Positions 56,301 through 64,000 of a stretch of DNA of 64,000 bases are shown here, one piece after another (the first letter of the stretch is position 1; each line of letters starts with the position of its first letter). Below the pieces are notes generated by a model. The model was not told the origin of the DNA, did no database searches, and was given only the letters and a program-made list of their open reading frames with translations. This DNA comes from Halictus rubicundus (lineage: Eukaryota; Arthropoda; Insecta; Hymenoptera; Halictidae). A program made the translations under genes and the position numbers. The stretch is from the NCBI RefSeq assembly GCF_050948215.1, contig NW_027488591.1, positions 1,054,001-1,118,000 of the forward strand, written 5' to 3'.

Positions 56301-58250
56301 AGGATAGAGGATAGGATAGGATAGAGGATAGGATAGGATAGAGGATAGGATAGGATAGAGGATAGGATAGGATAGAGGATAGGATAGGATAGAGGATAGG
56401 ATAGGATAGAGGATAGGATAGGATAGGATAGAGGATAGGATAGGATAGGATAGAGGATAGGATAGGATAGGATAGAGGATAGGATAGGATAGGATAGAGG
56501 ATAGGATAGGATAGAGGATAGAGTATAGGATAGGATAGAGGATAGGATAGGATAGAGGATAGGATAGGATAGAGGATAGAGTAGGATAGAGGATAGGATA
56601 GGATAAAGGATAGGATTGGATAGAGGATCGGATAGAGGATAGGATAGGATAGAGGATAGGATAGGATAGAGGATAGTATAGGATAGAGGATAGGATAGAA
56701 TAGAGGATAGGATAGGATACAGGATAGGATAGGATAGAGGATCGGATAGGATAGGATAGAGGATAGGATAGAGGATACGATAGAGGATCGGATAGAGGAT
56801 AGGATAGGATAGAGGAAAGGATAGGATAGAGGATAGGATAGGTAATTGGATAGGTTAGAGGATAGGATAAGTTAGAGGATAGTATAGGATAGAGGATAGG
56901 ATAGGATAGAGGTTAGGATAGGATAAAGGATAGGATAGGATAGAGGATAGGATAGGATAGAGGATAGGATAGGATAGGATAGAGGATAGGATAGGATAGA
57001 GGATAGAGTATAGGATAGGATAGAGAATAGGATAGGATAGAGGATAGGATAGGATAGAGGATAGGATAGAGGATAGGATAGGATAGAGGATAGGAAAGGA
57101 TAGAGGATAGGATGGGATAGAGGATAGGATAGGATAGAGGATAGGATAGGATAGAGGATAGGATAGGATAGAGGATAGGATAGAGGATCGGATAGAGGAT
57201 AGGATAGGATAGAGGACAGGATAGGATAGAGGATAGGATAGGTAATTGGATAGGATAGAGGATAGGATAAGGTAGAGGATAGTATAGGATAGAGGATAGG
57301 ATAGGATAGAGGATAGGATAGGATAAAGGATAGGCTAGGATAGAGGATAGGATAGGATAGAGGATCGGATAGAGGATAGGATAGGATAGAGGATCGGATA
57401 GAGGATAGGATAGGATAGAGGATCGTATAGAGGATAGGATAGGATAGAGGATAGGATAGGATAGAGGATAGAGTAGGATAGAGGATAGGATAGGATAAAG
57501 GATAGGATTGGATAGAGGATCGGATAGAGGATAGAATAGGATAGAGGATAGGATAGGATAGAGGATAGTATAGGATAGAGGATAGGATAGAATAGAGGAT
57601 AGGATAGGATAAAGGATAGGATAGGATAGAGGATAGGATAGGATAGGATAGAGGATAGGATAGGATAGGATAGAGGATAGGATAGGATAGGATAGAGGAT
57701 AGGATAGGATAGGATAGAGGATAGGATAGAGGATAGGATAGGACAGAGGATCGGATAGAGTATAGGATAGGATAGAGGATAGGATAGGATAGAGGAAAGG
57801 ATAGGATAGAAGATAGGATAGGATAGATGATAGGATAGGAAAGAGGGTAGGATAGGATAGAGGATAGACTATAGGATAGGATAGAGGATAGGATAGGATA
57901 GAGGAGAGGATAGGATAGATGATACGATAGGATAGAGGATAGGATAGGATAGGGGATAGAATAGGATAGATGATATTATAGGATAGAGGATAGGATATGA
58001 TAGAGTAAACGATATTATAGAGGATAGGATAGGATGGAGGATCGGATAGAGGATAGGATAGGATAGAGGATGGTAAAGAGGATAGGATAGAGGATAGGAT
58101 AGGATAGAGGATAGGATAGGAAAGAGGATAGGATAGGATACGATAGAGGATAGGATAGATGATAGGATAGGATAGAGAATGGGATAGGATAGAGGATAAA
58201 ATATGATAGAGGATAGGATAGGATAGAGGATCGGATAGAGGATAGAATAG
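56301..58250 (+). repeat. Mosaic including a third copy of the 40.4-41.4 kb segment
   Basis: From about 57,190 the words GGTAATTGG (57,242), GATCGG series, GAGTAGG, GGAAAGAGGG, GACTATAGG, AGTAAACGATATTATAG (58,004) and GATAAAATATGATAG follow the order at 40,500-41,420 and 48,320-49,250. The offset from the second copy is 8,892 to 8,955. Unlike those copies, GAATGGGATAGG and GGTAAAGAGG words appear here, so this copy is more diverged. Confidence 0.72.
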
Positions 58251-59500
58251 GATAGAGGATAGGATAGGATAGAGGATAGTATAGGATAGAGGATAGGATA
58301 GAGTAGAGGATAGGATAGGATAAAGGAGAGGATAGGATAGAGGATAGGATAGGATAGAGGATAGGATAGTATAGAGGATAGAATAGGATAGATGATATTA
58401 TAGGATAGAGGATAGGATATGATAGAGTAAACGATATTCTAGAGGATAGGATAGGATAGAGGATAGGATAGGATAGAGGATGGTATAGAGGATAGGATAG
58501 AGGATAGGATAGGATAGAGGATAGGATAGGATAGAGGATAGTATAGGATAGAGAATAGGATAGATTAGAGGATAGGATAGGATAAAGGATAGGATAGGAT
58601 AGAGGATAGGATAGAGGATAGGATAGGATATGATAGAGGATAGGATAGGATAGGATAGAGGATAGGATAGAGGATAGGATAGGATAGAGGATCGGATAGA
58701 GGATAGGATAGGATAGAGGATAGGATAGGATAGAGGAAAGGATAGGATAGAAGATAGGATAGGATAGATGATAGGATAGGATAGAGAATAGGATAGGATA
58801 GAGGATAGGATAGGATAGAGGAGAGGATAGGAAAGAGGATAGGATAGGATAGAGGATAGGATAGGATAGATAATAGGATAGGATAGGATAGAGGATAGGA
58901 TAGGATGGAGGATAGAATAGGATTGAGGAGCGTTTAGGATAGAGGATAGGATATGATAGAGGATAGGATAGGATAGGATAGAGGATAGGATAGGATAGAG
59001 GATAGGATAGGATAGAGGATAGGATAGGATAGAGGATAGGATAGGATAGAGGATAGGATAGGATAGAGGATAGGATAGGATAGAGGATAGGATAGGATAG
59101 AGGATAGGATAGGATAGAGGATAGGATAGGATAGAGGATAGGATAGGATAAGGGATAGGATAGGATAGAGGATAGGATAGGATAGAGGATAGGATAGGAT
59201 AGAGGATAGGATAGGATAGGATAGAGGATAGGATAATATAGGATAGAGGATAGAGTATAGGATAGGATAGAGGATAGGATAGGATAGAGGATAGGATAGG
59301 ATAGAGGAGAGGATAGGATAGAGGATAGGATTGGATAGAGGATAGGATAGGATAGAGGATAGGATAGGATAGGATAGAGGATAGGATAGGATAGAGGATA
59401 GGATAGGATAGAGGATAGAATAGGATACGATAGAGGATAGGATAGGATAGAGGATCGGATAGAGGATAGGATAGGATAGAGGACAGGATAGGATAAAGGA
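58251..59500 (+). repeat. C-type module segment with GAGCGTTT
   Basis: Carries GAGTAGAGG, the C-type AGTAAACGATATTCTAG module (58,426), GAGAATAGG, GAAGATAGG, GAGCGTTT (58,929) and AATATAGG (near 59,233). The order resembles 22,680-23,330 more than the adjacent 40-52 kb material, so the older subfamily re-enters here. Confidence 0.7.
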
Positions 59501-60790
59501 TAGGATAGGATAGAGGATAGGATAGGGTAGAGGATAGAATAGAATAGATGATAGGATAGGATAGAGAATAGGATAGGATAGAGGATAGGATAGGATAGAG
59601 GATAGGATAGAGGATAGGATAGGATGGAGGATAGGAAAGGATAGAGGATAGGATGGGATAGAGGATAGGATAGGATAGAGGATAGGATAGGATAGAGGAT
59701 AGGATAGGATAGAGGATAGGATAGAGGATAGGATAGAGGATAGGATAGGATAGAGGAAAGGATAGGATAGAGGATAGGATAGGTAATTGGATAGGATAGA
59801 GGATAGGATAAGGTAGAGGATAGTATAGGATAGAGGATAGGATAGGATAGAGGATAGGATAGGATAAAGGATAGGATAGGATAGAGGATAGGATAGGATA
59901 GAGGATAGGATAGGATAGAGGATCGGATAGAGGATACGATAGGATAGAGGATCGGATAGAGGATAGGATATGATAGAGGATAGGATAGGATAGAGGATAG
60001 AGTAGGATAGAGGATAGGATAAGGTAGAGGATAGTATAGGATAGAGGATAGGATAGGATAGAGGATAGGATAGGATAAAGGATAGGATAGGATAGAGGAT
60101 AGAGGATAGGATAGGATAGGATAGAGGATAGGATAGGATAGAGGATAGGATAGGATAGAGGATAGGATAGAGGATAGGATAGGATAGAGGATAGGATAGG
60201 ATTGAGGAAAGGATAGGATAGAAGATAGGATAGGATAGATGATAGGATAGGAAAGAGGGTAGGATAGGATAGAGGATAGAGTATAGGATAGGATAGAGGA
60301 TAGGATAGGATAGAGGAGAGGATAGGATAGAGGATAGGATAGGATAGAGGATAGGATAGGATAGAGGATAGGATAGGATAGAGGATAGGATAGGATAGGA
60401 TGGAGGATAGGATAGGATAGAGGATAGAATAGGTTTGAGGAGCGTTTAGGATAGAGGATAGGATATGATAGAGGATAGGATAGGATACGATAGAGGATAG
60501 GATAGGATAGAGGATAGGATAGGATTGAGGAGCGTTTAGGATAGAGGATAGGATATGATAGAGGATAGGATAGGATACGATAGAGGATAGGATAGGATAG
60601 AGGATAGGATAGGATAGAGGATAGGATAGGATAGAGGATAGGATAGGATAGAGGATAGGATAGGATAGAGGATAGGATAGGATAGAGGATAGGATAGGAT
60701 AGAGGATAGGATAGGATAGAGGATAGGATAGGATAGAGGATAGGATAGGATAGGATAGAGGATAGGATAGGATAGGATAGAGGATAGGAT
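59501..60790 (+). repeat. 2,255-bp-offset repeat, copy 1 (part)
   Basis: GAATAGAATAG (59,536), GGTAATTGG (59,783), GGATTGAGG, GGTTTGAGGAGCGTTT (60,441) and a second GAGCGTTT 90 bp later (60,531) all recur at +2,255 (61,791; 62,038; 62,696; 62,786). Confidence 0.82.
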
Positions 60791-61490
60791 AATATAGGAT
60801 AGAGGATAGAGTATAGGATAGGATAGAGGATAGGATAGGATAGAGGATAGGATAGGATAGAGGAGAGGATAGGATAGAGGATAGGATAGGATAGAGGATA
60901 GGATAGGATAGAGGATAGGATAGGATAGGATAGAGGATAGGATAGGATAGAGGATAGGATAGGATAGAGGATAGAATAGGATACGATAGAGGATAGGATA
61001 GGATAGAGGATCGGATAGAGGATAGGATAGGATAGAGGACAGGATAGGATAAAGGATAGGATAGGATAGAGGATAGGATAGGGTAGAGGATAGAATAGAA
61101 TAGATGATAGGATAGGATAGAGAATAGGATAGGATAGAGGATAGGATAGGATAGAGGATAGGATAGAGGATAGGATAGGATGGAGGATAGGAAAGGATAG
61201 AGGATAGGATGGGATAGAGGATAGGATAGGATAGAGGATAGGATAGGATAGAGGATAGGATAGGATAGAGGATAGGATAGAGGATAGGATAGAGGATAGG
61301 ATAGGATAGAGGAAAGGATAGGATAGAGGATAGGATAGGTAATTGGATAGGATAGAGGATAGGATAAGGTAGAGGATAGTATAGGATAGAGGATAGGATA
61401 GGATAGAGGATAGGATAGGATAAAGGATAGGATAGGATAGAGGATAGGATAGGATAGAGGATAGGATAGGATAGGATAGAGGATAGGATA
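60791..61490 (+). repeat. 699-bp nested copy inside the 2,255-bp repeat
   Basis: GAATAGAATAG (61,092) and GGTAATTGG (61,339) lie 1,556 bp after the first copy and 699 bp before the next (61,791 and 62,038). So the 59.5-60.0 kb words occur three times while the GAGCGTTT doublet occurs only twice. AATATAGG words mark the block edges near 60,790 and 61,490. Confidence 0.8.
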
Positions 61491-63060
61491 ATATAGGATA
61501 GAGGATAGAGTATAGGATAGGATAGAGGATAGGATAGGATAGAGGATAGGATAGGATAGAGGAGAGGATAGGATAGAGGATAGGATAGGATAGAGGATAG
61601 GATAGGATAGAGGATAGGATAGGATAGGATAGAGGATAGGATAGGATAGAGGATAGGATAGGATAGAGGATAGAATAGGATACGATAGAGGATAGGATAG
61701 GATAGAGGATCGGATAGAGGATAGGATAGGATAGAGGACAGGATAGGATAAAGGATAGGATAGGATAGAGGATAGGATAGGGTAGAGGATAGAATAGAAT
61801 AGATGATAGGATAGGATAGAGAATAGGATAGGATAGAGGATAGGATAGGATAGAGGATAGGATAGAGGATAGGATAGGATGGAGGATAGGAAAGGATAGA
61901 GGATAGGATGGGATAGAGGATAGGATAGGATAGAGGATAGGATAGGATAGAGGATAGGATAGGATAGAGGATAGGATAGAGGATAGGATAGAGGATAGGA
62001 TAGGATAGAGGAAAGGATAGGATAGAGGATAGGATAGGTAATTGGATAGGATAGAGGATAGGATAAGGTAGAGGATAGTATAGGATAGAGGATAGGATAG
62101 GATAGAGGATAGGATAGGATAAAGGATAGGATAGGATAGAGGATAGGATAGGATAGAGGATAGGATAGGATAGAGGATCGGATAGAGGATACGATAGGAT
62201 AGAGGATCGGATAGAGGATAGGATATGATAGAGGATAGGATAGGATAGAGGATAGAGTAGGATAGAGGATAGGATAAGGTAGAGGATAGTATAGGATAGA
62301 GGATAGGATAGGATAGAGGATAGGATAGGATAAAGGATAGGATAGGATAGAGGATAGAGGATAGGATAGGATAGGATAGAGGATAGGATAGGATAGAGGA
62401 TAGGATAGGATAGAGGATAGGATAGAGGATAGGATAGGATAGAGGATAGGATAGGATTGAGGAAAGGATAGGATAGAAGATAGGATAGGATAGATGATAG
62501 GATAGGAAAGAGGGTAGGATAGGATAGAGGATAGAGTATAGGATAGGATAGAGGATAGGATAGGATAGAGGAGAGGATAGGATAGAGGATAGGATAGGAT
62601 AGAGGATAGGATAGGATAGAGGATAGGATAGGATAGAGGATAGGATAGGATAGGATGGAGGATAGGATAGGATAGAGGATAGAATAGGTTTGAGGAGCGT
62701 TTAGGATAGAGGATAGGATATGATAGAGGATAGGATAGGATACGATAGAGGATAGGATAGGATAGAGGATAGGATAGGATTGAGGAGCGTTTAGGATAGA
62801 GGATAGGATATGATAGAGGATAGGATAGGATACGATAGAGGATAGGATAGGATAGAGGATAGGATAGGATAGAGGATAGGATAGGATAGAGGATAGGATA
62901 GGATAGAGGATAGGATAGGATAGAGGATAGGATAGGATAGAGGATAGGATAGGATAGAGGATAGGATAGGATAGAGGATAGGATAGGATAGAGGATAGGA
63001 TAGGATAGGATAGAGGATAGGATAGGATAGGATAGAGGATAGGATAGGATAGGATAGAGG
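61491..63060 (+). repeat. 2,255-bp-offset repeat, copy 2
   Basis: Repeats 59,236-60,805 at offset 2,255, including the 90-bp GAGCGTTT doublet at 62,696 and 62,786. After about 62,870 only plain core and 17-bp units follow. Confidence 0.8.
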
Positions 63061-64000
63061 ATAGGATAGGATAGGATAGAGGATAGGATAGGATAGAGGG
63101 TAGGATAGGATAGAGGATAGGATAGAGGATAGGATAGGATAGAGGATAGGATAGGATAGAGGATGGGATAGGATACAGGATAGGATATGATAGAGGATAG
63201 GATAGGATAGAGGATCGGATAGAGGATAGGATAGGATAGAGGATCTTATAGAGGATAGGATTGGATAGAGGATAGGATAGGATAGAGGATAGAGTAGGAT
63301 AGAGGATAGGATAGGATAAAGGATAGGATTGGATAGAGGATCGGATAGAGGATAGAATAGGATAGAGGATAGGATAGGATAGAGGATAGTATGGGATAGA
63401 GGATAGGATAGAATAGAGGATAGGATAGCATAAAGGATAGGATAGGATAGAGGATAGGATAGGATAGGATAGAGGATAGGATAGGATAGGATAGAGGATA
63501 GGATAGGAAAGAGGGTAGGATAGGATAGAGGATAGACTATAGGATAGGATAGAGGATAGGATAGGATAGAGGATAGACTATAGGATAGGATAGAGGATAG
63601 GATAGGATAGAGGAGAGGATAGGATAGAAGATAGGATAGGATAGATGATAGGATAGGAAAGAGGGTAGGATAGGATAGAGGATAGAGTATAGGATAGGAT
63701 AGAGGATAGGATAGGATAGAGGAGAGGATAGGATAGAGGATAGGATAGGATAGAGGATAGGATAGGATAGAGGATAGGATAGGATAGGATAGAGGATAGG
63801 ATAGGATAGAGGATAGAATAGGATTGAGGAGCGTTTAGGATAGAGGATAGGATATGATAGAGGATAGGATAGGATACGATAGAGGATAGGATAGGATAGA
63901 GGATAGGATAGGATAGAGGATAGGATAGGATAGAGGATAGGATAGGATAGAGGATAGGATAGGATAGAGGATAGGATAGGATAGAGGATAGGATAGGATA
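63061..64000 (+). repeat. Repeat at about 7.6-kb spacing, right copy (runs off the window)
   Basis: GAGGGTAGG, GATACAGG, GATCTTATAG (63,246), GAGTAGG, GATAGTATGGG, GATAGCATAAAGG, GACTATAGG and GAGCGTTT (63,830) reproduce 55,490-56,250. Continues past the window end. Confidence 0.78.

Larger units (their letters stand above)
1..64000 (+). repeat. Satellite array of GGATA / GAGGATA words (12-bp core GAGGATAGGATA)
   Basis: Every line of the window is made of GGATA and GAGGATA, chiefly joined as a 12-bp core. Dropping the 5-mer gives 7-bp units, and adding one or two gives 17- and 22-bp units. The core is 5 G, 5 A, 2 T and 0 C per 12 bases, so the + strand is strongly G-over-C and purine-rich. 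C, and with it CpG, appears only in variant words such as GATCGG, GATACGATAG, GAACGAGG, GTCGGACAG and GAGCGTTT. No inverted segment, no unique spacer and no inserted element was seen. The array runs off both ends, so its full size is unknown. I infer a eukaryotic heterochromatic satellite, since arrays of this length and type are not a feature of bacterial genomes. I do not recognise the family or the species. Confidence 0.98.

Noticed and set aside
1..64000. Plus-strand coding in the Glu-Asp-Arg-Ile frame of the 12-bp core
   Set aside because: The 12-bp core is a multiple of three and open in one + frame, but each 7-, 17- or 22-bp unit moves the frame into TAG within a few dozen bases.
1..64000. 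CRISPR array
   Set aside because: There are no unique spacers between repeats. All intervals are the same words, and word lengths of 5-22 bp are unlike CRISPR repeats.
1..64000. True telomere array
   Set aside because: Words of 5 and 7 bp are mixed, blocks of up to 7.3 kb are duplicated, and the pentamer (ATAGG) is not a telomere repeat I know. Resemblance to TTAGG is one base short.
1..64000. tRNA, rRNA or other structured RNA gene
   Set aside because: The + strand is nearly free of C, so stable stems cannot form. No conserved RNA motif was seen.

Overview
The whole 64,000-base window is one uninterrupted block of short-word satellite DNA. The + strand is built almost entirely from two words, a 5-mer (GGATA) and a 7-mer (GAGGATA). 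They are mostly joined as the 12-bp unit GAGGATAGGATA, with frequent 7-bp, 17-bp and 22-bp forms. Orientation never changes: I saw no CC dinucleotide on the + strand and no stretch reading TATCC there. I see no gene, RNA gene, transposon, CRISPR array, promoter or unique sequence. A megabase-scale eukaryotic heterochromatic array (pericentromeric, subtelomeric or sex-chromosome type) is the natural setting. The species cannot be named from the sequence.

All long open frames lie on the minus strand and are artefacts. Neither TATCC nor TATCCTC, in any phase or combination, contains TAA, TAG or TGA, so all three minus frames stay open until a rare variant word supplies a stop (TTA or CTA on +) or a start (CAT on +).

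The real information is in the variant words, which act as bar-codes and reveal a layered higher-order structure. (1) 1-7.17 kb: a 3.12-kb unit in two copies plus a truncated 1.67-kb-offset copy. (2) 7.17-13.43 kb: a mosaic rich in a GGTAATTGG module, with four copies of a roughly 0.7-1.3-kb block. (3) 13,432-28,130: a nearly perfect 7,349-bp tandem duplication. Each copy contains four subunits of about 1.64-2.25 kb in which two forms of a TAAACG module alternate. (4) 28.1-34.9 kb: shortened, rearranged copies of those subunits. (5) 34.8-38.5 kb: a near-copy of the 7.7-9 kb mosaic, then more GGTAATTGG blocks. (6) 38.5-52.1 kb: a roughly 7.1-8.0-kb large repeat in two copies, with local 717-bp and 693-bp duplications. 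(7) 52.7-64 kb: 432-bp doublets, a 2,253-bp duplication, a 2,255-bp duplication and the start of another repeat at about 7.6 kb. The pattern fits repeated unequal exchange or segmental amplification at nested scales. Coordinates of internal blocks come from reading shared variant words by eye and are approximate unless stated.
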